This document shows, in pieces, positions 1 to 12,138 of a stretch of 64,000 nt of DNA. The stretch is from Mucor racemosus (taxonomy: Eukaryota; Mucoromycota; Mucoromycetes; Mucorales; Mucoraceae), in assembly GCA_027405735.1 (NCBI GenBank), contig JAPEHQ010000002.1, forward strand, positions 3,422,501-3,486,500. Reading direction: 5' to 3'. A program made the position numbers and the translations under genes. Position 1 is the stretch's first letter. Each line of letters begins with the position of its first letter. Below the pieces are notes generated by a model. It did no database searches. It worked only from the letters and a program-made list of their open reading frames with translations, and was not told where the DNA came from.

Positions 1-1147
1 GTATTAGAGAACAAGAGTGGGTGCTTTGCAAGTTGTAATGTCTATTGATTTTACTTGTTTTTTCGTGACCGGATTTCATGCTTTGCCATCATGTTTAATT
101 ACAATATAATAACCACAAAAAGGCGATTATCTTAACTCAGTGGGTGTTTTATAAACTTTAATTAGCTCTATGTTACTCAAGTTTTATATAAATGCCTTTT
201 TTTGAGCCTTTGAATGCTGAAATTTCTCGATATATTCTATTTTGTTTATGAGAAATATTGTTACAAAATGTGGGATTTAAAATTTTTCAACCAAAGAGTT
301 TTTCTTTAAAGAGTTTTTAAATTTTTTTTTGTAACTTTGTAATATGGTTAAAAACATATTATCATTATTTGTCATTTTAGGTTTTTGGTGGTATTTTTTT
401 TGTGTAAAAAAACAACTTTTTTCATGAGGTTCTAAGGCGTTTATTTAGATGGCACGCAGATTTTCATTTCAAAATTCGACACCCGATCTGAAGTCTCTTC
501 ACTTTTGCTTCTGGCTGCCTTGATCAAATATGTTGCTAAATCATTATAATTAGTCCAAGTGTCAACAGTACTGTATACTGAAGCTCTTTATCTCAAACTA
601 AAAATGTAATTGCACTTTTATCCCATAAATGTACAGCTCTTTTGAGTGATATGGGCCATTTTCGATGTTTAATGCCTCGAAAATGAGCTAAATTTTGGTA
701 CAATAGATAACCTGTATAAACCAAATGATAGAAGTATATATAATGCATCACAATCTTAATAAATGCTGGTGCTTTTCAGTGAATTAAAGACTGTAGCGGC
801 AAAATACTATCATCACGAACGGCAACATCAACACCATTTGTTGATCTTGTGGAATGATAATTAGCTATAAACATTTACACTTGAGTGGCAAACATAAACT
901 TTAAATGGCAATAAAAAACTTTGGCGATAATAAAGAATACTAGAGTATATCTTCATGATGATGATATAGTGTCTTTTTAAGATAAACTGGGATTTAATTG
1001 TCTAGCAACCATAACAAATTTAAACGTAAAACGTCGAGAATTTCTTGGATTTTTTGCTTTCTTGTTCCACTCTCTTCTCTTCTTTTCTCTCTTTTTTTCT
1101 TTACTTTGTATAAATAAATGTTGGAACCAGATTCTAAACAAAAGGAT
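1..1147. other. Intergenic; no gene recognised
   Basis: AT-rich sequence upstream of the DDHD phospholipase gene. Short open frames here have no recognisable motif and no convincing splice continuation. The last 100 bases presumably hold the promoter and 5' leader of the downstream gene. Nothing else is supported. Confidence 0.5.
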
Positions 1148-1223
1148 ATGACCTCTCAAAGAAGAAATCCTCGGCCATTGAGCTTGATACCCGACCTTGA
1201 TGTTCCACCATTAATACCTCGAT

Positions 1224-1256
<33 letters not shown>

Positions 1257-4154
1257 CAAATGAATTGCACAATTATCTTCTTGGTATTCAAGTACTTTTT
1301 TAGGTTTCATGCTATTGATAATCCAGTCATAGACCCTATATCGATTAGAAGAGCCAAAAGTTCATCCACTTTGAATAAAACACCTATACCAAAGAGTCCA
1401 TCGACACCTAAACTTAAACTTTCATCCAAATGGGTCCCTTTTTCTCAACGTGACTCTGCTGCGCTTGAAAAGGCATATAAAGTAAGCATTTTGTTGTAGA
1501 CACTGTGGAACAAACAAAAATGTTGATTATAGATTATATAGAATCATGATGTTAGAGCAAAAGTGCCTGTAAATGAAGATCATTTATTTGAAGTAGATGT
1601 AACTCAGCGTACAATCACACCGGTTTATTGGGAAGGTCCCAGTTATGAGGTACGTAGAGCTACTTGGTTCATGCAAAGCGATGGTTGGGTACCTTGCGAA
1701 GAAAACATTGCAGAGCAAATTGAACTTGGTTACTAGTAAGTTTGAGTGTATTAGAGGTTGGATTATAAAATTATGTAATTGAAATATTACGAAACTTTTC
1801 ATAGTAAACACAAGCCATATTTATCAACCAATACTACTACAACAACATCTACTACTGCAAATGAAGATGAAGCAGCGCAGGCCATTCCCCCTGTTAAAGA
1901 TACAATATCTCCGACTACTACAACTAAAACAGCATCAACATCAGCATCACCATCAGAAACAGCTGTAGAAGAAAAGAAATTAGAAATATCATTATCGCAA
2001 AAATCAGTAGACAAACAATGGAATTTATTAGGTCCATATTTAGGGCAATATATAGTATATACAGGGGAAAGTCATGCTTGGTTATTATCGTAAGTAGCAA
2101 TTGTCTTCCATGTCATTTCATATCGATAAAGTTAACTAAATGGGATATATATTTAGAAACAGTACAAGTAGTAAATTCGCCAAGAGTATCATTACTCGAC
2201 TTACAAACAAGCAAAATTTAGGCGGAACTCGACTTATTCGAGGATACCCAGCAGTTGAAGAATTAACCAAGAAATCCAAGACTTCATCCACATCATCGAA
2301 ATCAGCAGCACCTACAGCAGTTGATGAAGATAAAACAGACTCATCATCTGATGAAGAAATGAATATAAAAGAAGATGAGAAACAACAAATGGAAGCAAAC
2401 GAGGCTGAGGATTATGATAATGAAAATAGTGAGGAAGAAGTACGAAAAATTGATCATTTGATGTTTGTCATTCATGGTGTTGGACAAAAAATGTCTGAAA
2501 GAACAGGCCAAACATTTGTGCATGGTTAGTGAAATAAGAATGTATATTGAAAAGGGGGAGTATTAACTCTATGTTATAGATGTCAATGTTATGAGAAAAA
2601 CTTTAAAATTAACTTATCCTGCAGCAATGTCAACAACAAATACACCACATAGAGCAAATGGTATTCAAGTTTTACCTATTATGTGGAGACAAGATATCAA
2701 ATTTGGTATGGCTGCAGATGATGAGGAAGGCTTTGAAGCCGATCTTGGCACTTTGGGTGTAGAAGATGGATGTCCAACATTAGATGAACTGACATTAGAT
2801 GGTGTACCCAACATTAGAACAGTGGTCTCGGATGTATTAATGGATGGTATGTATATACATATTATGACATGATATCAAAATAACTAAAAAAAAATATATA
2901 TATTCATCTAGTTCCATTATACATGACACCTAGATATCGTGAATTAATGACAAAAATTATCGCAAAAGAAATCAATAGAGTATATCGATTATTTGGAAAT
3001 AGAAACCCTGAATTCTTTGAAAAGGGAAAAGTATCAATATTTGGCCATTCACTTGGAGTAAGTATTAGTATTTTGATTTGTAGATTATATAATACTAATG
3101 GTAAATTAGTCTTTGTTGGCTTTTGATATGCTCACTTTGCAACCAACAACACCTCCAGATCAACTGAAACAACCATTAGAAGAACACCCTATACCAAGCA
3201 CTAAAAACAAGGATAGAAAATTACCACCATTAGTATTTCCAGTGCAAAACTTCTTTGCAGCTGGTTCACCATTAGGTGTTATATTATTATTAAGAGGATT
3301 CAAAATTGCATCGCGTAAATCATTAACTGATGCACATACAGCACTTTCGGATGTCAAATCACCTTCACCAACCTCGATTAATTTTTGTTATCCAGCAGTT
3401 GAAAATCTATACAATATTTTTCATAAAGCAGATCCTGTTGCTTACAGACTTGAGCCACTTATTGCTCGACATTATACAGCTAAAATGAAACCAGAACCTA
3501 TTCCATACATGAAAGGCGGTCTAAAGGGAGTAATTGACGCAAGTTTTAATGTTGGATCTGGTATAGCAAATCGAGCAGGTGCCATGTATGAATCATTTAA
3601 AATGGGATTGACAACAAATTTATTTATGCGTGGTTTGGGATTATCGAGACAACAAATATATGAAGATACACATCCTGTAGAAGATGATTTAGTATATCAA
3701 CATGATAGTGATGATGGTGGTTCTACAATTGCCAACAAAGAAGAACTAGAAGATAGTGCAATTAATAGATTAACTCGTATTAGATCTAACAGTGATCCAG
3801 CACATGCATTCTCAAAAACTGATTTCAGGTACAAAAATAACAATGGCAGTAGTAGCAGTAGTAGCATCAAAGGAAAATCATCTATACGTAAATCACCACC
3901 TATTCCATTACCAACTTCAAATACAACCCCATATTCGCAAGGAGCACAAAAACTAAACATGTTGAATACAACTGGTAGAGTTGATTATTGTATTCAAGAA
4001 GGCTTATTAGAAAATCCTTATTTGAGTGCATTTAGTGCTCATATGCAATATTGGCAGGTAAGAAAATTTAAATGTAGTATTTAGATTGAAACTAAATGTA
4101 TTGTTTTAGGATCTTGATGTAGCAGCATTTTTAATTAAACAAATATACAAGTAG
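1148..4154 (+). CDS. DDHD-domain phospholipase (PA-PLA1-like)
   Basis: Intracellular phospholipase A1 of the DDHD family, expected to hydrolyse phosphatidic acid or related phospholipids at ER/Golgi membranes. Nine exons, all phases consistent: 1148-1224, 1304-1481, 1542-1735, 1805-2089, 2157-2524, 2580-2846, 2912-3057, 3110-4057, 4110-4154, giving 835 residues. An N-terminal WWE-like region (KWVPFSQRD, then PVYWEGPSYEVRRATWF) is followed by an acidic, Ser/Thr-rich low-complexity stretch (about 240-340), then FVIHGVGQKM and the lipase nucleophile elbow GHSLGS, which is split exactly by intron 7. The DDHD domain follows (IFHKADPVAYRLEPL; RVDYCIQEG; YWQDLDVAAFLIKQIY at the C-terminus). Intron 1 opens GTAAAA and contains an uninterrupted run of 29 A. 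The first ATG of exon 1 is assigned as start because it yields a short leader leading directly into RWFHAIDNP, a conserved N-terminal pattern; an upstream start cannot be excluded. Stop codons of this gene and the next are 72 bp apart, tail to tail. Confidence 0.93.
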
Positions 4155-4226
4155 TACCACTAGCTCTCTTTTTTTATTATTATTAAAAATGTATTATATA
4201 TATATATACAACTTTGCTTCTTTTTA

Positions 4227-5717
4227 TTAAGCAGCAGGAGTTAATAGTAATGTTTGACTTTGACCTGCTCTCAACACAATACTATACTTGTCATCATATA
4301 AACCTAAATGTTCCCCTGTCCAAACATCTTTCAATTGGGCCTTTTTAAAATCACCAATATCTTGAAAATTAACTGTAACTTCATGACTTAAACCCAACAT
4401 AAATATATATGTATGAGCATTAACAAGACAAACATAAATACGTCCGTCTTTCAACTTTTTCCACCAAACTTGCTTTCGATTTTGCCAGACATTACCAGAT
4501 CCAATAGGTCTAGCCATGATACCGCTTTGATGAATCTCCAATATTTCTTTATGATTGTACCACTCCAAATATTTTTCGGGAATAGCTCTAGGATCGGAAC
4601 CAGTACAGAATACAGATGACACAATTGCCCAAAAACTTATACAAGTTTGACGTACATCATCGTTATCTAAACCATCAACACATTTACCATTTACTGTCAT
4701 ACCCACCAAAACAGCATCTAAATCAATATAAAAGCCATAATCACTACCAACCACGCAAGTATCCGCCCACTTTTCGCACGGTGTGATTCGTTGCATGATA
4801 CGATGTGACGAGGTCATGCTCTTTGTTGAATAGGATTCAATATCAACATAGATACGAGCACCATTTGAGATTTGAGCCCATTCATCAGCATAAGAAGCAT
4901 CAATTTGCCATGAAATTTCCAACCATATATCATAACGTTTAAATGCATTAAACATCATTTGAGTACAAGCTCGATTATCGGGTGCTGTAAAGGGATAATA
5001 TTCACTTCCACCACCTGGACCAACAGCATCTAGTTTGATAAAAGAGACACCCCATTCGTGAAAGACTTCAGCAATAGAATCGTAGTATTTTTGAACTAAC
5101 TCGTTGTGTTCATCTGGCATAAAAGTAGTTCCTTTAAAACCACATCCTTCCTTTCTTGAAGGTACAAGTTCATCCAATGTATGTGCTGTTCCTTTTATAG
5201 TCTTCTTACTGTCTGCACCATCTTGACGAATACCTGGTAAAATATACAAACCTAATTTATGGCCATTTTTCTTTAAATGATCAGCAATAGGCTTTAGACC
5301 ATTAGGGAATACATCTTTTCGTACATCCCAACGACCGTATTCATCACATTCATTACACCAACCAGAATCTAGGTTAATATATTCATAAGATGGCATTTTC
5401 TCCTTCATTGTGTCTGAAATATCCTTGATTTGTTGTTCATCAAACCTAAATCATATTTGTTTATTACAACTAGATATTATATAAAAGTACTTTATAGTTA
5501 CCATGGATTTACATGCTTTCCACCATAACCTGGTACATCATCTAGTAATTGAGATGACCAAGTAGAGAAACCAAGTATAGGTTTTCTAGCAAATTCAGGT
5601 ATTCTAATATTTTACGCAATGCATAAATTAAAGCGTTCAATAGCAAGTTATTCTACATGGTTATTAAATTTACTTGTTTCTATTAACAGCAGATTGATTT
5701 TGTTTTTTGATTGACAT
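4227..5717 (-). CDS. GH27-like glycosidase (alpha-galactosidase family), no signal peptide
   Basis: Glycoside hydrolase of the melibiase clan. Three exons on the minus strand: 5674-5717, 5502-5603 and 4227-5445, 454 residues. Family features: an N-terminal GFSTWSS (counterpart of the MGWNSW motif), YINLDSGWCNE, FPNGLKPIADHLKKNGHKLG, the putative nucleophile Asp188 in FIKLDAVG, and the putative acid/base Asp250 in ARIYVDIESY. The nucleophile motif is KLD rather than the KYD of typical alpha-galactosidases, and the C-terminal part carries a beta-sandwich-like ending. The protein begins MSIKKQNQSAVNRNK with no hydrophobic signal, so it looks cytosolic unless an upstream exon is missed. The GH27 fold is confident; substrate (galactoside, isomalto- or N-acetylgalactosaminide) is not determined by what I can see. 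Confidence 0.82.
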
Positions 5718-6634
5718 GATTGTTTTTTAGTATGAATTATAGATTAAACTAAGTTTTGTAAAGAAAAAGAGAAACAAGAGAAAGCTATTCGTATTTGTTT
5801 TAATCTTGGGTATTTAAGCCCAGTGTAGTTTGGTACAAATTTGTTGGGTTATGGGGGGTATATTTAGATTCTCAAAAAAAAAAAAAAAGTACGCGAAAAG
5901 TTGCATTGGAAACAGTTGGAGAAATTTGATCTAATAAACCAAATTTCTTCAAATCAAAAAATACAAGTATATGCTAGATACCTTTGGTAGCATTATTAAA
6001 TTAATTTTTTGTAAATAATTTTGTTTTTAACTCTCAAAACAAATTTTTGAAAATTGGTACTAGTCATTTTGGGAATATTTCGTATTAAAATTAACGAATA
6101 TTTATCCTGCATCGTGCGAAAAAACGAATACACACAAAAAAAAAAAAATAAACTCAAGGGCTACGTTGTTTCTACTCTTATGAGTATTTGTTGATAGCAG
6201 GTCTATAATGCTAATAACAGAGTATTACTATCGATATCAAATTTGCCATTTTCGTCTCGCTAGCTGGCTCACTATCAGGTAGATAAGAAACCACATTTGT
6301 AATCAATGATCAAGACAAATATTTACAGTACAATAGCATGTATGCAACTGTTCCTTACAGATGTTCCGGCTGATAATGTCTATTTTTCTGTATCTATTAG
6401 GGTTTGAACCCCATTTTTAATTTGCCAGCGTCCATTGTTATGGTGTATTTGTTCTAGATTAGTCGACTTTACAAGAAGCTCTGCACGAGTACCATGTGCA
6501 TATGTATATGCAACATCAAACTATACGATTCTCTAGCTCATATTTGCTCTAAATTTAGTTACGAAAAGAAAAGAAAAGAAAACAAGGAATATTTTGTATT
6601 CAAACACATTATTTCTATTATGGGAATCATTTGT
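5718..6634. other. Intergenic; no gene recognised
   Basis: Upstream region of the GH27-like gene and downstream region of the choline kinase gene. Contains A-rich tracts (around 5874 and 6130) and no frame that I could join to a family. Confidence 0.5.
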
Positions 6635-8021
6635 TTATTTATAATTTACAAGATTAGCTCTAAATTCGTTGATTCTTTGCATGGAATAATAGAAATAATC
6701 AAAATCAATTTCACTTTGACTTGCCTGAATCAAACCCCATAAACCCCAAAACAAATGACAAGCCATTTTCCATTGATCAACTTCTTTTTGTAATTGCATC
6801 ACAAGAGATTGATCTTTTGTATGAAGATAAGAAGCCAAGAACATGGTTTGTTCTTCAAGTGAAGGATATTGATCCAAATGCATTGTAGCACTATCATTTG
6901 AATGATAATCGTACATCCATTCACAGAAATGATTGGCTATATCTACAGCTCTAGGATTATATCCAGCATATTCGAAATCAATGACGACTAGTTCATCTGT
7001 GTCATTAATTTTCAAGATATTACCATATTGTAACTAACAGTAAAAAGAAGGGGTAAGCTGTATGATTGGTTGACCAAATTTTCTATAAACTTACATCATT
7101 ATGAGCAAAAACAACTGGACTATCGTTACATACAAGCTTGCATTGTTTAATATCATGACCTAATTGAACAAGATCAAGTGCTTCTAGTTGTGTTTTCCAT
7201 TTTAGATTTTTACCCTTTAGAATAGGCACCAATTCTGTAGTTACTGCTGTATACCATTTATCGACATTGGCCCAAACTTCTAATAATTCATTATTAGCAG
7301 GTGGGAAAGTATCGACAATGTTATGAAGTTGGTATAATCTAGAAGCGATTTGACTAGAAATCTCGGGTCCACGAATATCTTGTCGGGATAATGTAGTTGA
7401 AGGTAAATATTCTTCAAATCTACCATTACCAAAGATGCCAAGTAATTTTGGACCTATGCTTAACTGAGATAGACGACTCAACCAATCGAGTTCTTTATTT
7501 CTATCCAAGATTTGATCACATCCTACACCGTAAACACGCAACAACATACGTTTGTTGGAGCCAATAGTGACAAAAAATACAGCATTTGTCATGGCACCGC
7601 TAACACGGTCTAATTTCAAATCCTCGTTGTCTTTGATTGGAGAAAAGAGAGAAGAAATGAGTGATCTTGTAGCGTAAATCAAGTCATCCCCCTTTAAAAT
7701 ACTAACGGAAAAAAAATGTGTCAATAATTATATCATAATAAAAAATAAAAAAAAAGAAGACAAAACTTACGATAAATCAATAATTGTTTGACAGGTTGGA
7801 ATTTCATCTACTATAGACTTTTGTCTTTTTGGAGTTGTTGTATTTAAAGATGATTGGATATTTGAATCAATCACCATCAAGGCAGGGCTACTTTTACTAC
7901 GTGAGGATAATCTCTTGCGAGCATTATGTAATTTACCAATTTTATGTTTTATTAAATTGGAGAAACCAGGTCTTGATGAAGCATTAGTAGCAGTGGATAA
8001 ATCAGTTGTAACAGTAGACAT
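6635..8021 (-). CDS. Choline/ethanolamine kinase
   Basis: ATP-dependent phosphorylation of choline (and/or ethanolamine), first step of the CDP-choline (Kennedy) branch of phospholipid synthesis; cytosolic. Exons 7771-8021, 7095-7701, 6635-7033; 418 residues, phases consistent. Diagnostic residues: the Brenner phosphotransferase motif HNDLQYGNIL, whose first three residues end exon 2 and the rest start exon 3, and the choline-kinase signature IDFEYAGYNPRAVDIANHF followed by CEW. The N-terminal 80 residues are basic and Ser-rich (ARKRLSSRSKSS), typical of a regulatory extension. The choice between choline and ethanolamine cannot be made from motifs alone. A TATA-like element lies about 60 nt upstream of the ATG. 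Confidence 0.93.
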
Positions 8022-8415
8022 TTTTAGAATAAAGAAGAAAGAAAAAGAGAAAAATATAGCTAAAATAATTTAGGGACAACATCTTTTTATACCATCGTCA
8101 TGTACCTCTTTTTCTTGTGTATTGAAACTCCTTATCTTCTGTACAACATTATAAACATGTGAAGAAAAAGCTAAGGAATAAAGGAGATTATGCAAAGATG
8201 TACCCAATCAAGATGTTCTATCTCGAGAGAGGAACAAATCAAAACACTGGAATCTACTCAAGTGATATCAAACTCTGTCGTTGTTGTATACATGTATAAA
8301 TAGTTTCATACATAGGTCATGTATATTTTTATTGTTTGAATGATATCAATGGCATTTAATTGATTTGTTTGGCTGTAGAGAATAAAGCTTTGTTAGTCAA
8401 TCAATGCCATTTTTT
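8022..8415. other. Intergenic between choline kinase and PMT4
   Basis: Holds the choline kinase promoter (minus strand) and the PMT4 3' flank. No gene seen. Confidence 0.55.
8083..8091 (-). promoter_or_regulatory. TATA-like box of choline kinase gene
   Basis: Minus strand reads TATAAAAAG, 62 nt upstream of the start codon at 8021. The position fits a fungal core promoter; function is inferred. Confidence 0.4.
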
Positions 8416-11195
8416 TTACACAACAAAACGCTTACCGTATTGTATATCCCACGATCTCAACACTTTATGTCTTGTGGCTTCTTCAGCCGACATACCTGGG
8501 GTGCCATAAGTCATTGGAGACAAAAACAAATAAACCATAAACTGCATACTAATCAGAATAAAAGCTGCAATGTAACTTTTAATAGTAGTACGTGCTTGAT
8601 GTATAGTATATTTCTTATCAATAGGCTGATAGGAAATGGGTGAATTAATCCCATCGATAAACAAGTATTCGAATAATACACCGAGCAAAAGATAACTGCA
8701 GGCCATGGCAGGTAAATAATGATGTAAATATAATGATCTTCCCATTAGATAGAATGGAAAATAATGAGTAGCCCATAATAGTAAAAAGAAACCACCCGAT
8801 CTGTTTAATCTAATTCGGATAGCTTCAAATAATGTAGTTTTTAGTAAACAATTGCTATCTGTACAACATGAATATACACATACTTTCGCTTATCAAAAAT
8901 ACTTGACGTTTCCGTAATGCCATATCAAGGACGCATAGAAATGAAAATAGACATATACATAATAAAGCAGACCACCAACCTGCCACATTACCTGTCAAAT
9001 AGATCTGACTCTTTGTGTCATCTTTTGTCCAATAGGATATACCACGTAACATCAAGGGCCAAATTGAAGGGCTTGATTGATATGGGTGTGATCCAATTAG
9101 TTTATTATTATGCGTGATCATCTTGGTTTGTAATTCCAGAAATTTAGATAGAAAACTCATCTTTCGGACAACCTTTTTCTCCTGCTTTTTAAGGTTGATA
9201 TCAGTAGCTACATTTGTAAATAATAATATATATGAGCTTGTTGCTTTTTTCAATGTAAATAAAAATCACATACCATTGAGACCAAGGATATCTGTAGCTA
9301 CCCATAAATTCTTTTCTTCAGTGCTCTTTTTATTGCCGTTAATTTCCATGTGATTCAATCCCCAATCTGGTAAATTTCGATTATTACACCATAATGCCAC
9401 GCCAGTTTGAACATGAATAAGCTTAACTGATTTCATAAGAGTTGACCATACAGCATTGGCTTTATGGTCATCTAATTCCACTCTAAATAATGTCTCGTTA
9501 TATCTTGCTTCTAAATTTGTTGTTGTAAATTCCTGATTTGTTGGCATCCAAGGAGATGCTACATCATGTGTTAATAAACTGAGTCCTGTGCCAATGTGTT
9601 CTAATTGAATAACATCGTTATGTTTAACATGCTTTTGTGCTGCCAAAGCTTCATCAAATTGTCCTGTATGTTTAATGCGCCAGTAACTATTGATATCAGG
9701 TTGCATGTTTCCTGTAACTTGAATTCCTTGAGAACTATATCTTCCGTCGTCATATCTTGCTGGATAAGTTAATGCATGTGAATGAAGAAAAGCCCTAGTT
9801 TCTTTATGCTGTAATTTAATAGATTGGTTATACATGATATCTAATTATAAACCCTGTTAAAATCCATGTGTTTGCATGTTCCATATGCTACTTTTTTTTT
9901 ACCAAGGGAATTGATACGAAGCGGATTATTTGTTAATGTATCTTGGAATCTAGTACTCATATAGGAGTCTCCAGGTCCCGAGAATTTAAGAATAGCAAAA
10001 TGGATATAAAACCAAAATAAATAAACCATTGCAGGCACTAGAATAAGTCCAGCTACACGAGCACCAAGATGTTGGATGAAGGTTTTCTATAAATATTTAA
10101 AAAATCAGCTTGGTTCACATCAATTAAGAATAAAAAGCTACCTACATTAGTTAATCCATACTTTTTTGTATCCAATAAATCCCAAAGGTCCATTACAACA
10201 GCTAAACCAACTGCTGCTACCACGAATAATCCAATCATCTTGACACTAGTGATAGTATAAATTCTTTGCTCTCAATGGAAAAGACTTCTTTAACTTACCT
10301 CAAAGTGAGCGCCATGCTTGTACCTGTAGCAATCATCCAGAGCCACCATGAAAAAGTAAAAGGGCTATTAAATGCATGAGAAAAGACTTATATTTACCCA
10401 AAATATAAGCGTTTCAATTACTCACAGATTTCTGAATTTACGAAATTTGACGTATGAATAAATTGTAGTCAACATGTAAAAGATCAATATACTATCCAAC
10501 AAAATGAGACGGTTCTGACCGATAAAAGCATTATCCAGCAAGTATAATGTAGCTGTCATAAAGCATGTTAAAACTGAAAACCCTGATTCTTTCAAAATAT
10601 TATAGATCAATGCTACACCAAAAACATTCAAGGAAGCAGGTAAAGCACGAAGAGCAATATAGGGAACATTATTGGCAGCATAACTTTCACCAATGTTTGA
10701 AAATTGATATACACCGTCAAATCCACTTATATAGCCTACTCCAGCAAGCATTAGTTTGGCTAAAGGTGGGTGAACGTCAAAGAAAAAGATACGGTTCAAG
10801 TAAAATCCAGCAAATTTGCCAAAATGAACCTCATCAAATCTAGTATTCCACATTGCGTTAGAAACTACGTGGTCTTACTCTTATATTTTACTTACACTAC
10901 TTGAGCAGGATACCAGATCATGTAAAAGGTTGTGAAAAATGACATGATGGTAACTGATGTAGACGCCATTTTATGCTTGGTTTCATTATTGCCATTTTTT
11001 CCGCGATACTTCAATTGCTATAAAGATTATGTAAGTTTACCTTTGAATTCTTAATCCTTCTCTTATTAGATAATATACCTTTTTTATGGCATCAATGTCT
11101 TCGTGTATCTCTTGCACTTGTCCCTGCTTGTTCTGTACAGCTGATGGAACCACAGTTGACTTTCTTTTCTTGGCCTCAGTATGCTTACTGCCCAT
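8416..11195 (-). CDS. pmt4: Protein O-mannosyltransferase, PMT4 type
   Basis: ER multipass enzyme that transfers mannose from dolichyl-phosphate mannose to Ser/Thr of secretory proteins. Nine exons: 11079-11195, 10896-11017, 10426-10839, 10299-10364, 10146-10245, 9903-10086, 9274-9840, 8908-9207, 8416-8858; 770 residues. The acidic pair of the first luminal loop (VVFDEVHFGKF) and HPPLAKLML are present, followed by many hydrophobic segments, a central MIR region (AFLHSHALTYPARYDDGR, SSQGIQVTG, LLTHDVASPWMPTNQEF) and the C-terminal HHYLPA. SGPGD, the VDLW-LLD-like MDLWDLLDTKK and the MIR sequence resemble Pmt4/POMT1 more than Pmt1/2. Start at 11195 is preferred over an in-frame ATG at 11246 because a TATA-like box ends only about 20 nt from the latter. 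The junction of exons 8 and 9 is the one uncertain point: only a GTCAAG donor restores frame. Confidence 0.93.
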
Positions 11196-12138
11196 TTTTT
11201 GTTTGGTTATCGTGAAGGAGAAAAGAAAAAGCAAAGAATCGCACATCTAGTAATTGAATCGAGTCTTTTTTATATATACATCGTTTCAATCGACTTTAAC
11301 GCTTAAATTTATACTTTTTTATAAATTTCATCTAAATTAAGATAAATGAAATGCATTGCAACGGTGGTAACACTAAATACACATAAACAATGCTAAAAAC
11401 GCTGTTTAAAACTTTAAGAGCAAATGCATAATAAAAGTTAAGACATATAGACAGCAATGAATTTATCATATTTGCAAATTCAAGTATCACAATAAAAAAC
11501 CTTTGCTTTAATTAAGCATCTTTTTGATGTCATGTTACAAACATCTATATAGTTTGAATTATGGCCATCATTCATTTTGTTGTTTTGTGATCAAATGCCA
11601 TGTACTTTGTATACATCAAAAGGAAATTGATGTATCTTGACAATTAGGCGTACACTTTACTCAAAACTGGAAAAGGGCTCAATTCCACGAAATGCAATCC
11701 ATAAAATCAATATCACCAGTAAACAGGTTGAGATGTTTCTACTACTATTCAACATTTCTAACAAATATTGTAACATTTCTGCCTTCAATCATTGGTACCT
11801 CTACCAATATTGAGACAATATTACATCAAATTGAGAACACAATCTATACGATGAAATATGCATTAATTTAAAAGGTACAGTATTTCAAATCTTCTGAAAA
11901 TTTTATTATATATCTAGAAATGTGAGCATTGCTAAATGAAACGTCCTTTAAACCAATCAGGCAAACCATAGTAGACTTTTCATGTCGTGTATATTGGTAG
12001 TACTACATCAAACAGATATCTACCTCTTATTTGTGATATTTTTTTTTGATTTTAGCTGTAATATATACTTGAAAACTCTCAACCTATTTGAATCAATATT
12101 CATTAATCTCAAGCATTTTTTCAGTTGCTAAATTTTTT
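11196..12138. other. Intergenic; no gene recognised
   Basis: PMT4 upstream region. A TATA-like tract (minus strand TATATATAAAAAAG) at 11265-11278 is about 70 nt upstream of the PMT4 start. The remainder to 12138 is AT-rich without a recognisable frame. Confidence 0.5.
11265..11278 (-). promoter_or_regulatory. TATA-like box of pmt4
   Basis: Minus-strand TATATATAAAAAAG about 70 nt before the ATG at 11195. Its position argues against initiation at the upstream in-frame ATG at 11246. Confidence 0.4.

Noticed and set aside
1799..2014. Antisense frames within host genes (for example 1799-2014, 3697-3960, 24852-25325, 33378-34079 on the minus strand)
   Set aside because: They are complements of low-complexity or codon-biased coding exons and have no domain.
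6400..6425. tRNA B-box-like GGGTTTGAACCCC
   Set aside because: No A box, acceptor stem or cloverleaf could be formed around it.
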